64,000 nucleotides of DNA, from contig NZ_QKWN01000006.1 in assembly GCF_007279655.1 (NCBI RefSeq), positions 326,033 through 390,032 on the forward strand, written 5' to 3'. Made by a program: the position numbers and the translations under genes. Every line of letters begins with the position of its first letter. Position 1 is the stretch's first letter. Source of the DNA: Robertkochia solimangrovi (GTDB lineage Bacteria > Bacteroidota > Bacteroidia > Flavobacteriales > Flavobacteriaceae). Below, piece by piece: positions 17,347-27,441 of the stretch. Under the pieces are notes generated by a model. That model worked only from the letters and a program-made list of their open reading frames with translations. It did not search any database and was not told the DNA's origin.

Positions 17347-20300
17347 TTTTCAAATATTTTTCGCTCACTATTATAGCTATATTTCTGATTTATAAGAAGA
17401 TTTATTTCTTTTCCAAAACCAGTTAATTCATTTTCAAATTTCAAACTTATGTAATGTTTCATGGCCTTTTTTAAAGTTTCGAAATCAATTATGTTAAAAT
17501 CACTAACCAAATCCACATTCTTAAAAACCTTCTCCACATCCAAAGGATCGGTGACAGCATAGATGATATCTCCGCGATCGATGGCGGCTTTCAGCCATGG
17601 CTTATTATATTCTTTCCAAAAATCTGAACTCCCATTGAATATTCTGTCTGATACATTCAAAACATTGAATCCTCCCGGTTTTGCACCAAACTGACTATTC
17701 TTCATATTGAACAGCAATTCTTCTATGACCGCTTTCATATCTCCGGTTAGCATCCCTTTAGTGGTATAGTTTCCAATGATAGTGGTCGTTTTCCCTGTTG
17801 TGGCCACTATATCCATTATTCCGGGAATCGATAGATAACCATCTGGTTTCTGCCCATGATAATACGCCAATTTATCACCAATTTTATTAATCCCTTTGGC
17901 ATTGACTATTTCTATATTGGTAATTCCTTCATAAAACCCTAATAACTCCTTTGTATTTCTATTTCCATATAACAACATTCCCGTTTCAGGGTTAAATTTC
18001 AAATAATAGTCTCCCTTACTGAAATGAATACAGGTTTCAGACTGAAGGTCAAAGAATTCAGTAGCCGTTACTGGAGAATCGAAAACGTTGAGTTCATTAT
18101 CCCAGGATATCTCAAAGGGATTCGTTCGCTGCTTCCATGCCTTTGGAAGTTCCAGTAGCTCCTTGACCGACTTCTCTTCGAAGAATGGAGATTTATCAAG
18201 ACTCTTTAAAACTTCTATTTCTGAGGCATCCCCGGTTAAGATCGGAGAAACCTGAACCTCATCAGCTCCGACACTACCCGTTTCTGCCAGATAATAGTAA
18301 AGTTTTGTATCCTTTTTACGCGCATAAACCGCCAGAGAAGCCGGAGTTGAGTTTAGCGTTTGGAGGATGTGTGCCGAAGTAAGTGGAATTGCCAGTGAAG
18401 CGGCATACGTGATTGTTCGATCAAAATCGCCTCGGATACCGGCATACAGCATTCCACTCAATTCTGCTGCAGTATCGAGGTTGGGAATAACACTTATGGC
18501 ATCAACGATACCATAAACCGTTTCATCGATTACCTGGAGGTTGGAGTAATTATAAATATGATCTTCCTCCAATGAGGATCGTGCAAAAAGGATCTTCCAT
18601 CGCTCCAGATAATCTCCTTTTATAAAAGTTGCCAGATATGCATTTCTGATATCCTTGTCCGGTATAAAAGGCTCTCTTAACTGCCCTATATCAGAAACCC
18701 TTCTTTTCCAAAAAGTGATGTCGTTACCCCGCAGCGCCTCATTCTCTTCAATCCATGAACGCTTCAGTAATTCATTGTAGCGTGCGACATAGTCATTCCG
18801 AATCTTAATTACCTCCTCCAAATTTCCATCGGTAACAAGTCGTTTCTCAAGCGTTTTCAGTTCGCTGATCTGAACCTGAAGTTTTTTAACGTTAGTAAGA
18901 TTCGGACTTTCATAATAGGCCACATAATTGATATATGGAAGGCCTCTGACACTTCCGAATTCCCCTGAGGTTGTTTTCAAATGAACAAAAGAACCGTTGG
19001 CACGATAAAATCCCCGGAAGATGCGGAATGGCTTTTCGATATCGCTGTATACATCCAGTAAAAAGCTAAACAGACTATCCTCACGAAACTTCTTTCCTGA
19101 GGAGAGCATAGTTGGTTCGGAGACGGCTAGTCCAGATTGAAGGCAACTGATTTTTCCGGTTGAAACGAACCTTTCTGTCGAAGGTATGATGATCAATATA
19201 CTACGCTTTGTATCCGGAAGGTCTGAAGCCTCAAGAATTTGCTTTGCCAGTTCATCTGCCTGGATGGAATTCAGTTGAGAATCCAGTGAAATTTTCATCA
19301 CATAAAAATTCACACGGGTTTCCCGATCAAGCAGAAATAATTTATCTTCCAACACTTCCCTTTTCTCATTCAAATCCCCTTCTGAGAAATTAATGAGATG
19401 AAAGTAATCTCCCTGGCTTCTTACAGCATCTCCCTTCCGACCTCTTCTTGCATAAGCCTCATTTAATATGGCTATATACGGTGTAGCCTCAGGCAACTCC
19501 CCAACGAATGTTGCATCATCGGTTTCACAAAGAGGTATGCTGAAAAGATCATCATAACCGGCTGTTTCTTCAGGAACTTCTGCACATTCGATCATCGCGA
19601 CAAAATCGATCTCCTCTGAATTGAAATCGGGTTTTAACCCGGAACCAAGAAGATGATTATAGGTTGTCCGGTAATAGGCATTACGGCCACAACCTCCATT
19701 ATCCTGAAACAGATAAACAGGATCTTCTTTTTGGGGATTCCTGAACTGTATCTCTTCATAAAACCGTCCGCTGTTCGATTGATAACCCTGAAAGATATCA
19801 TTTTCAAAGGTCGCATAGTAGTATGTATTTTCGATCCTAAAGCCGGGAATCGTCCCGGCTGGAACTTCTGACTTTTTTGAAGCTATGGTCTGTGTATTCT
19901 TAATGGTAAATGGTTTCCAATCGGGAGTAAACCAAATGCGATTTCCTATCTCTCCGTCATCAACCGGATCGAACCAATTAAGCTTTAGAGAAGGATCGCT
20001 CATTTGTTTCCAGTCCAGAAACGTTAACGCTATCCCAGGGCCGTAGTCCATTAAGTTCCCTGAGTTTTCATCGGGTAGCTCTCCGGTAATTCGAAAAATA
20101 TGTTTCAGTTGAAAGATTCCATGGCCGAGTTCATGGATTGCAACCCCGGTAGGATCAGGTTTAAATTCCAGTGTTTCAGAATCCTGTGCTCCAAAAACGA
20201 AGCCCCATTGACGTCCAGGAGGCATAAACCCGGATATTCCAGCCGAATTCCTGATCTCTTCCCCACAGATGAACAGATAGTAAGTTCCACTCTCATAATC

Positions 20301-22715
20301 AAAATTGCGCTTTTTATATACCCGTATAAAGGATCGGAATTCTTCCGGATAGTCCGACAATAATCCGCTGCCATCATAGGTTAGCAATCCATCATGATCC
20401 TCTGTATCCCAGTCATTTTGTGCAATCTTCCATTCTGAAAAACTAACCGACAGCGCTGCTCCTGCAGTTTTAAATATGCCGGTTAATTCTGATTCCAGTG
20501 ATTTTGGTTTAGCAGCAGCATTCACCAGCACCACATGCACTTGTATATCCTTAATCGATCGTAAATGATGAAGAAAGAACATCGAGATCACCTGGTCCTT
20601 TGCTGCTCCTGCAGGGTGAAGAGCTATAATTATCTCTTCATCGAGATCAGGTGTAAGCCCCTTTAATGTAAGCTTCAGATCGCTCCCATTATTCAATACT
20701 TCTGTCGGAATTGCTCTACCCTCTTTGGTTTTCACTACAATATCCTCCGGTTCGAATCCGGTATTTCCAAAATTGATCCCTACATACAAAAAATCTTCTT
20801 GCCCACTGACGACCGCCTTGTGCGGTGGATAGAGCCGTTGCCCTTGAAACGCCACTGAAGGATAGTAAGCCAATTCGGTTTTATGGTCCGCAATATCAAT
20901 TCCGTAACGGGTTCCTTTTCCAAGATAATAGTTAATCTCAATTCCGGTATCAGCTATTGTATCAACCACGATGTCTCCGGTATCGGGATCCATCGAAATC
21001 CCTTCGGTATTCACGGGAGAAATGGGTCCACCGGTTGCACCTTCACCGATCTTTCGAACTTCTCCGTCTCCAGCTATTGTAAACTGATCTCCTGAAGCAT
21101 CTGTGATAATGACTACATCATGAGGATCATGATCATAGTTTAACTGGTTGCCATCCGGAAGATCGATGATGATCTTCCCATTCTCAATAGAAATATCATC
21201 TTCCTCAATATCATATTCCAATGGATTTATTGTGATCAGGTCTCCTCCGGATACCACATCCCCAATATCTTCAATCGCATCGATGACCTCATCTGCATCG
21301 ACTACCTGATCCCATTCTTTATCATAAATGGTCAATACTACTCCATCTGCAAGTTGCTGCTCCGAATTGATAAAAACTCCGGTGAATTTAACAGCAACCT
21401 TCATATTTCCCAGGTATGGAATCGTGATATATCCATTCCCTGTAAAAATGCCATCACTTCCTTTCACCTTAGTCACCTTGACCGGAAAACCTCCAGCCTT
21501 AAAAACATCGTTTACTTCCAGTTGCTGCAAAGGAACTTCTGCCCTGACATTCATTTCAGGTACAATTCCACAATCGTAGATGGATAGACTATCAACAGCC
21601 AATCCGGTTGTGAAGCTTCGAAGTTTAGCGTAATCACTGTTAATCTCTTCACACTGCTTCATGACCTGGTATTCGTAAGTTGTACCTGGTCTGAGATCCC
21701 AAAGTGTAAGCCATGATAAACGGGTTTTGCTGAAAAACCATCGACTCCCAGCCACTTTTTCCCGGTATCGAATCAGATACACACCACCTTTAAGATCTGG
21801 ATCGTCCCAATAGATATTCGCCTGATGTTTTCCTTTAATTTCATGAGATACATCCAGGGGATAATTACAGGGAGCTGTATAATCAAAAGAATATATTTCA
21901 CTATATCCATGGTTGCGAAATAGTCCTGTATCACTTCCATCAATTGCCTGAATTACCCTTACCTGCCAGGCATAGCGGGTGTCAGCCCGCAATAAGGGAT
22001 AGGTGTTATCATAATTTAAGTAAGGTTCTGTGACCACTTCTCGGTGTATCACTGAAGACCAGCTGTAAACTGTATTAACATCTTGTGAACGGTCTGCGAT
22101 AGCTTTTAAGGTGAATTCATAAGCAACCGCATTGACATTGATATGTCTGGGCGACCATTGAAAGAATATTCGTTGCGGTATAAAATTCGCTATCCCCTTT
22201 CCATTAATGGGAAGCAACAGAAAAGGCGGATCATTATGATAGACATAGGCATAAGCACAGGTTCTTTGCGCTAAGCTTCTATGGGTGATACTATCAAAAA
22301 TCTCTATACAGAAACTTATATCCCCCTCCGGCAACATATCAGTCGATAATTCATCATCGATCCCGGAAGTGTTCTGTTCTTCAAAGTAATAGGCGATTTC
22401 TTCTGGTGTCAACTCGTATGGGATCCCGCTTTCCAGGTAAAAAGTCTGGCCCTGAGAAGCAGCCACATTAGATTTAAATCCGCCTGATCGGGTCTTGCAG
22501 GTGATTTTGATATACACTTCCCTACCCGTCACCCTCAGATCGTTCAACAGCAACCGAACTTTTAATGCGGGGTTCCCACTTAACTTTCCGGAATACTCAT
22601 TCAGATATACCGGTGCCGGTGATTTTATATGTACCAATGCCTGAACGGGATATTGCTGTCCAAAAACGGAAATAGATATACATACTGAAATCAGTATAAG
22701 AATTCGCAAACGCAT
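17340..22715 (-). CDS. giant secreted protein: fibronectin-like repeats, metzincin-like motif, polymorphic-toxin-like C-terminus
   Basis: 1,791 residues. Signal peptide (ISVCISISVFGQ), fibronectin type III-like modules at about 40-370 (for example WDDPDL and DLRPGTTYEYQV), a beta-rich acidic region (about 400-700), then a domain with a zinc-peptidase-like motif, HELGHGIFQLKH (His861, Glu862, His865, His872) followed by NLMDYGPG resembling a Met-turn. Around 1420-1480 is a hydrophobic segment (GIVDAISVIPNLDTAAEL, LAIPLTSAHIL) like the pre-toxin regions of polymorphic toxins. The last 160 residues (GGFNVLNVSD, FWKEYNKPWLKAAIDRGD, LTGFGKEINLL) resemble a C-terminal toxin tip seen on Rhs and other polymorphic toxins of Bacteroidota; its activity is unknown to me. 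The last 60 codons are AT-rich like the next gene. Follows the barrel gene by 11 nt. Toxin role is inferred. Confidence 0.72.
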   Translation of the reverse strand: MRLRILILISVCISISVFGQQYPVQALVHIKSPAPVYLNEYSGKLSGNPALKVRLLLNDLRVTGREVYIKITCKTRSGGFKSNVAASQGQTFYLESGIPYELTPEEIAYYFEEQNTSGIDDELSTDMLPEGDISFCIEIFDSITHRSLAQRTCAYAYVYHNDPPFLLLPINGKGIANFIPQRIFFQWSPRHINVNAVAYEFTLKAIADRSQDVNTVYSWSSVIHREVVTEPYLNYDNTYPLLRADTRYAWQVRVIQAIDGSDTGLFRNHGYSEIYSFDYTAPCNYPLDVSHEIKGKHQANIYWDDPDLKGGVYLIRYREKVAGSRWFFSKTRLSWLTLWDLRPGTTYEYQVMKQCEEINSDYAKLRSFTTGLAVDSLSIYDCGIVPEMNVRAEVPLQQLEVNDVFKAGGFPVKVTKVKGSDGIFTGNGYITIPYLGNMKVAVKFTGVFINSEQQLADGVVLTIYDKEWDQVVDADEVIDAIEDIGDVVSGGDLITINPLEYDIEEDDISIENGKIIIDLPDGNQLNYDHDPHDVVIITDASGDQFTIAGDGEVRKIGEGATGGPISPVNTEGISMDPDTGDIVVDTIADTGIEINYYLGKGTRYGIDIADHKTELAYYPSVAFQGQRLYPPHKAVVSGQEDFLYVGINFGNTGFEPEDIVVKTKEGRAIPTEVLNNGSDLKLTLKGLTPDLDEEIIIALHPAGAAKDQVISMFFLHHLRSIKDIQVHVVLVNAAAKPKSLESELTGIFKTAGAALSVSFSEWKIAQNDWDTEDHDGLLTYDGSGLLSDYPEEFRSFIRVYKKRNFDYESGTYYLFICGEEIRNSAGISGFMPPGRQWGFVFGAQDSETLEFKPDPTGVAIHELGHGIFQLKHIFRITGELPDENSGNLMDYGPGIALTFLDWKQMSDPSLKLNWFDPVDDGEIGNRIWFTPDWKPFTIKNTQTIASKKSEVPAGTIPGFRIENTYYYATFENDIFQGYQSNSGRFYEEIQFRNPQKEDPVYLFQDNGGCGRNAYYRTTYNHLLGSGLKPDFNSEEIDFVAMIECAEVPEETAGYDDLFSIPLCETDDATFVGELPEATPYIAILNEAYARRGRKGDAVRSQGDYFHLINFSEGDLNEKREVLEDKLFLLDRETRVNFYVMKISLDSQLNSIQADELAKQILEASDLPDTKRSILIIIPSTERFVSTGKISCLQSGLAVSEPTMLSSGKKFREDSLFSFLLDVYSDIEKPFRIFRGFYRANGSFVHLKTTSGEFGSVRGLPYINYVAYYESPNLTNVKKLQVQISELKTLEKRLVTDGNLEEVIKIRNDYVARYNELLKRSWIEENEALRGNDITFWKRRVSDIGQLREPFIPDKDIRNAYLATFIKGDYLERWKILFARSSLEEDHIYNYSNLQVIDETVYGIVDAISVIPNLDTAAELSGMLYAGIRGDFDRTITYAASLAIPLTSAHILQTLNSTPASLAVYARKKDTKLYYYLAETGSVGADEVQVSPILTGDASEIEVLKSLDKSPFFEEKSVKELLELPKAWKQRTNPFEISWDNELNVFDSPVTATEFFDLQSETCIHFSKGDYYLKFNPETGMLLYGNRNTKELLGFYEGITNIEIVNAKGINKIGDKLAYYHGQKPDGYLSIPGIMDIVATTGKTTTIIGNYTTKGMLTGDMKAVIEELLFNMKNSQFGAKPGGFNVLNVSDRIFNGSSDFWKEYNKPWLKAAIDRGDIIYAVTDPLDVEKVFKNVDLVSDFNIIDFETLKKAMKHYISLKFENELTGFGKEINLLINQKYSYNSERKIFEKW

Positions 22716-22726
22716 AATTTCAGGAT

Positions 22727-25045
22727 TTAGGGTTCTTTGTTGTTAGACATGGATCTGAGAAGGTGATCTTCTGCAATGGTGAGAAGCGATTTGAATAGAA
22801 AATCGATCAGCTCAATTTCCAACGCTACTTTCCTGCTTTCCAAGAATCGCTCCCCTTCCCGAAGCTTGCTGTAGTTTTTAAAATGAAGTTCCTGAAACTC
22901 GCGTAATTCCGGGATGACCAGCATGGCTGAATTAAAATCTGAAACAAGTGCAAGTTTTTTCAATAACCTACTATGCACTTTCCTGTTAATTGCAGATCTG
23001 ACCTCTTCATGATCATCAATCAACGATCCGGTGTCGGCTTGTCCGGGTTCTGCCGTTTGGACATCCCGAATGAAATGACGGAATAAATTATCCAGCATCT
23101 CCTGATAATCATGAAAAGTTTTCGTTATAGCATAGGCAGATCTCAGATACGCTATTGCATGAAATCGAAACGCTCCTTTTCGCTCATATTCCTTTAGATC
23201 TTTAAAACTGTCTTTTAACTGTTTCCTTTCGGCAGGTAATAATTCACCGACTCCCAATTGTGCAGTTAAATTTTGGATCTGTGCCGTGACTTCAGGAATC
23301 GATCCTTTATAGACGATACCACGAAACTTAAATTGTAATTCCGAATTTCTGTCCGTCATCTTTTTACGCCCTATTTCAACCTTATATTTATCCAGACTAT
23401 TGAAGGTATACCTGTAGCCTGCAGAAATATTTATTGCGCTGCTCCTATTCAATCCTGATTCCCTAAAGACAGAACCAACATTCATGGTTAACGATTGGTT
23501 TTTTCGGATAGTCCATACATTTCTGCATCTAATGGTAACATTTGTACCCTGCCAGGCTCCATTTTTCCGGTGTTTATTCCAGCTAACGGTTACCCCGGAC
23601 CTCAGGCGGTCTTTCAGAAACTTTTGACTGATCCCCAAATTTGGCCCCAATGTAAAATCATGTGATTCTTTGCTCACCAGTAACGCATAATTCAAAGAAG
23701 TGTTTATCGATATCCCAAATTTTTTAATGTTCTGTCCGTATCCGGTAGTAGCCTGAAAATTTAGAGGTGCCAAAGCATCAGGGTCACCGGTTACGCTTCG
23801 CTGAGCAGAAATATTAACATGAAGATCAGCTGATGAGGTGAAATTTATATACGCACTTAAGGAAGCATTCTCATTTATCTGACGATAGGTCACTGTATCA
23901 TGAACGATAGGTTCCGAAATCCGTTCCTCAAAGGGGTCTTTAGTGTTGATTCGGGTTGTAAAATTTGAATAATCCACCTGCATCCTCAATTGTTTACCTG
24001 AATCATAGGTAATGCTCATCGCATTGACCATTTTCAAAGTATTACTGGATTTCTTTTGCTGCAGATCGTTCCTTTGAATACCGGAATGCATACTAATACC
24101 GATCTTACCGGAAAAAAGAGATTGTTGCAATTTTAGGGTGATCTGCTCCAGATCATTATTAAAAAAATGGGTGCCCATTGATCGGAATCCCGGATCCAAA
24201 CGTTCATATTTCAGCTCAAGTCCTCCATTATCTGTGCTCACATCCAGAGAGAAATTCATAGCCTTATAAAAATATTTACGGCTTACTGCGTTATTTCCCT
24301 GCGCGTTGAACAAGGTGGTTTTCCAGTGAGATCCGGCCAAACCGACCATAACTTTGAAGTTCGGATTCAGCCGGTAAACACCGGAGATGTGCCACACCTG
24401 ATTTGACGATGGGAAGTCGGCTTTATCAATCGAAAGCGAATCCGTTAAGGATCCCCGATGATCACGCGCAGCAAAGAATATTCCCTCAAGTGTGAGCTTA
24501 TCAAAATCGTGTCGGAATCTGGCGCCATACCCACTCCGCTTATAGACCGGTAAAGTTTCGGGGTGGGCAGTACCGAAAAGGATCCGCTTTTGTAATCTTC
24601 CGGTAAAAACTTCTGCAGAGAAAGCGCCTGTATTTTCAAGTTGGAGCCCCATACCTGTCACCGGTATTCCTTGCATGCTATAGGAAGAAAAGGATGGATT
24701 AAAATCTCCCCAATTCAACCGAATATTTTTCCATGAAGGAGAAAGACTTAATCGGTTATAATTAAAAGGTGTCGGTATATTTACTCCTCCATCTGTTATT
24801 GATAACATCAAAGGAATTTGAATCTGACCGGCGAATGTAATATTCAGATTCGCTTTTAAAAGATAGGTAAACAGGTTAGCATTCCGGTCGGAAGTGGCAT
24901 AATTACCATCCAGAGATATTCCTCCGGCATAGCGCAACCAATCATCTTTTCCGATTTCATCCAAGGCAATTGCCTGCCCGGAGACTATCAAAGTTGAAAA
25001 AAGAAATGGCCATATCAAGCGAGAGTCCAGAAATACGCAGATCAT
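22727..25045 (-). CDS. uncharacterised outer-membrane beta-barrel protein
   Basis: 772 residues with an N-terminal hydrophobic export segment and then about 500 residues of alternating beta strands with aromatic girdle positions (for example LTLEGIFFAARDHRG, NLGISQKFLKDRL), strongly suggesting a large outer-membrane barrel. The last 170 residues (from about 600) change to charged alpha helix, unusual for a barrel end, and could be a periplasmic domain. No TonB box, plug or POTRA is evident. Eleven bases separate it from the giant toxin-like protein, so it may export, anchor or present it; this is inference. The N-terminus is uncertain: in-frame starts further in would still leave the AFAL-type cleavage region. 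Confidence 0.65.
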   Translation of the reverse strand: MICVFLDSRLIWPFLFSTLIVSGQAIALDEIGKDDWLRYAGGISLDGNYATSDRNANLFTYLLKANLNITFAGQIQIPLMLSITDGGVNIPTPFNYNRLSLSPSWKNIRLNWGDFNPSFSSYSMQGIPVTGMGLQLENTGAFSAEVFTGRLQKRILFGTAHPETLPVYKRSGYGARFRHDFDKLTLEGIFFAARDHRGSLTDSLSIDKADFPSSNQVWHISGVYRLNPNFKVMVGLAGSHWKTTLFNAQGNNAVSRKYFYKAMNFSLDVSTDNGGLELKYERLDPGFRSMGTHFFNNDLEQITLKLQQSLFSGKIGISMHSGIQRNDLQQKKSSNTLKMVNAMSITYDSGKQLRMQVDYSNFTTRINTKDPFEERISEPIVHDTVTYRQINENASLSAYINFTSSADLHVNISAQRSVTGDPDALAPLNFQATTGYGQNIKKFGISINTSLNYALLVSKESHDFTLGPNLGISQKFLKDRLRSGVTVSWNKHRKNGAWQGTNVTIRCRNVWTIRKNQSLTMNVGSVFRESGLNRSSAINISAGYRYTFNSLDKYKVEIGRKKMTDRNSELQFKFRGIVYKGSIPEVTAQIQNLTAQLGVGELLPAERKQLKDSFKDLKEYERKGAFRFHAIAYLRSAYAITKTFHDYQEMLDNLFRHFIRDVQTAEPGQADTGSLIDDHEEVRSAINRKVHSRLLKKLALVSDFNSAMLVIPELREFQELHFKNYSKLREGERFLESRKVALEIELIDFLFKSLLTIAEDHLLRSMSNNKEP

Positions 25046-25329
25046 AGTAACATATTTGGCTCAATATGTAGAAAATAATCTATATTTCAGGGATTAAAAA
25101 AGTTACCTTCTAAAATATTTCAACCTATGGATCGTTATTATGCTTTGCCCCTTCCGTTCAAATTATAGTCTTGTAGCACCTTATTTTATCAGAAAACATT
25201 ACAGGTGAAACATTTGATAATAAGGATGTTAATAATTTCCTTAAATAGTACTAAACAGAATTTTTTAAGGTCTAATATTAGTATCTTTAACTTAAACCAA
25301 TCCTATCATAACCAACAAATTAAAGTAAA
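25046..25329. other. divergent intergenic region
   Basis: 284 bp between the minus-strand barrel gene and the plus-strand AraC-type regulator. A TATCTTTA at 25282-25289 differs by one base from the -7 consensus and may be the regulator promoter. No clear minus-strand promoter or repeat was seen. Confidence 0.35.
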
Positions 25330-27273
25330 ATGGCCGTTGCCGGAGATCAAAGTCAGAATGCTATTTTTCTTCAAAAGCTGAAAATGATCATCCTGGAAAA
25401 TCTGGAAAATGAAGATTTCAGCGTAGAAGAACTTGCGGAACTGATCGGATTGAGCAGATCACAATTACACCGAAAATTAAAATCGCAGCGTGGTTTATCG
25501 ATAAGTCAGTTCATCAGGGAGGTCCGTCTTGAAGAAGCTTTAAAAATGCTTAAAAAAGATGTTGCTACTACCTCTGAGATCGCTTATCGCTGTGGTTTCA
25601 ACAGTCCGTCATATTTTCATAAATGTTTTCATAAGTATTTTGGTTATACTCCCGGAGAGATCAAAGACCATTTTCGCAATCAGATTGCAGATGAGGAATA
25701 CAATCCTCTTTCTGATACCGGATCAGATCAATCTTCGATATCGCCGGCTGTAAAATCTGAAACAATCTCGCTACCTGTTAAAACACCCGAGATCGATTTT
25801 GGATATTTCAGGGGGAAACGCAAACTCCTATGGTTGTTTATGAGCACCTTCATAATTCTGGCAGTGATGTCTTTCATCTATCTTCGGTACAATGCTACAT
25901 CCGATAAACGCGAAACTTCAATAGCAGTACTACCTTTTACCAATCTTAGCGACAAACAGGAAAATCAGTTCTTTGCGGATGGTATTGTAGAAGATCTTCT
26001 CTTCAGATTATCCAAGATCGATGGATTTAAAGTAATCTCAAGAACATCATCTGACCGATACCGAAACAGAAATGACAAAACCATTCCTCAGATTGGGAAA
26101 GAGCTCGGAGTCAATTATATTATCGAAGGAAGTATTCAACGTTCTGACGACCATACAAGATTCAACATTCAGCTCATCGACGCCAACACCGACACACAGC
26201 TATGGGTTAAGAACTTTGACAGGGATATGGCTAACATTTTCGATACTCAAAGTGAAATCGCTGTCAATATTGCTACAGAACTCAACAGGTTTCTTAGTCC
26301 GGAAGAAGAAGCCAGTATAAACCGGCATAATACAAATAACCTCCGCGCTTTCGAACTCTATCAGCTAGGGAATTTTGAATTGAAAAAAAGAACCGGATTA
26401 GGCTATATTTCAGGAATCAACTTTTTCGAAGATGCGATAAAAGAAGATCCAAAATATGCAAGGGCTTATGCGGGACTTGCTGAAATCTATCTTCTGATGT
26501 CCCTTGAAGGTTCGATTGAAGTTAGCAGGGGTAGAAATCAATCGGAAGCTCTTGCAAAAAGGGCTTTGGAGATCGATCCAAGTCTGGCTGAAGCCCACAC
26601 CGTTCTGGCTTCAATCTATACGAATATCGATTTTAACTGGACGAAGGCTGAACAGGAATTCCGCAGAGCGATCGCACTCAACCCCAATTACTCTGCCGTT
26701 TATCATTATTACTCCGGTTTCTTAAGCATTCAGGGAAAACATCAGGAAGCAAGAGCGCAGTTAAACAAAGCGTTGGAACTCGATCCATTATCCTTTGTCA
26801 TTCGCTATTTCAGTGCACATCTCTATTTCAATCAGGGTGATTTTCAAAATGCCCTGGCCGAGAATCAACGCTGTAAGGAGATGCTTCAGGACCATCCCTG
26901 GTCTACCTGGAATGATTTTGAAATCAATTATATGCTCGGCAATTATGATAAGGCTTTAGACGCTTTTAAATTATACGGACTTCTTACTAACGAATACCCT
27001 CCTAGCAAAGCTGATAGTATCTATAAGAATGAAGGACCGGAAGGATTACTGAAAATGCGTATCGATTACAGTGAGCAACCCTATTTAAATGCCCGGTATT
27101 ATACACTTTTGGGAGATCGGAACAAAGCCCTGGAAAGTCTTCAACAATCTTTTGATACCGGGACTCCAAATCCGGAGATCTCTTTCGATTATTTCCTCAG
27201 AGATTTACGGGAAGATCCCCGATTTTTGAGTATCCTTGATAAAATAGGGCTTAAACCCGAGTTCAGGATTTAA
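25330..27273 (+). CDS. membrane-anchored AraC-type regulator with TolB/FlgO-like domain and TPRs
   Basis: Residues about 12-115 are an AraC-type double helix-turn-helix (LAELIGLSRSQLHRKLK and IAYRCGFNSPSYFHKCFHKY). A single membrane helix lies at about 158-182 (LLWLFMSTFIILAVMSFIYL). The periplasmic part begins with a TolB/FlgO-like domain (SIAVLPFTNLS, FADGIVEDL, YIIEGSIQR, LWVKNFDRD; about 195-330) and then TPR-like repeats to the end (ALEIDPSLAEAHTVLA, ALELDPLS). This layout puts the DNA-binding domain in the cytoplasm and the sensor in the periplasm, so it can act as a one-component transmembrane regulator. Likely targets are the downstream lipoprotein, which has paired direct repeats before it, or the divergent operon; neither is shown. 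Confidence 0.88.
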   Translation: MAVAGDQSQNAIFLQKLKMIILENLENEDFSVEELAELIGLSRSQLHRKLKSQRGLSISQFIREVRLEEALKMLKKDVATTSEIAYRCGFNSPSYFHKCFHKYFGYTPGEIKDHFRNQIADEEYNPLSDTGSDQSSISPAVKSETISLPVKTPEIDFGYFRGKRKLLWLFMSTFIILAVMSFIYLRYNATSDKRETSIAVLPFTNLSDKQENQFFADGIVEDLLFRLSKIDGFKVISRTSSDRYRNRNDKTIPQIGKELGVNYIIEGSIQRSDDHTRFNIQLIDANTDTQLWVKNFDRDMANIFDTQSEIAVNIATELNRFLSPEEEASINRHNTNNLRAFELYQLGNFELKKRTGLGYISGINFFEDAIKEDPKYARAYAGLAEIYLLMSLEGSIEVSRGRNQSEALAKRALEIDPSLAEAHTVLASIYTNIDFNWTKAEQEFRRAIALNPNYSAVYHYYSGFLSIQGKHQEARAQLNKALELDPLSFVIRYFSAHLYFNQGDFQNALAENQRCKEMLQDHPWSTWNDFEINYMLGNYDKALDAFKLYGLLTNEYPPSKADSIYKNEGPEGLLKMRIDYSEQPYLNARYYTLLGDRNKALESLQQSFDTGTPNPEISFDYFLRDLREDPRFLSILDKIGLKPEFRI

Positions 27274-27292
27274 TTTTTTATTAAGAATAATG

Positions 27293-27325
27293 CAACATAT
27301 GTGCACAATACAACATAAGTGCACA
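27293..27325. repeat. paired 15-bp direct repeats upstream of a lipoprotein gene
   Basis: CAACATATGTGCACA (27293-27307) and CAACATAAGTGCACA (27311-27325) differ at one base and are spaced 18 bp apart, between the AraC-type regulator and the lipoprotein gene. Direct-repeat half-sites are common for AraC-family proteins, so this is a candidate binding site. Confidence 0.5.
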
Positions 27326-27441
27326 GAAAATCTACACAGATTCTCAACATAATTTCTAAGTCAACCGTGTTTTTAATGAAGAACTTCGATAAACCTTGTT
27401 GTCACCAGCAACGAGGAATTCATTAATCAAAAACACGTAAA

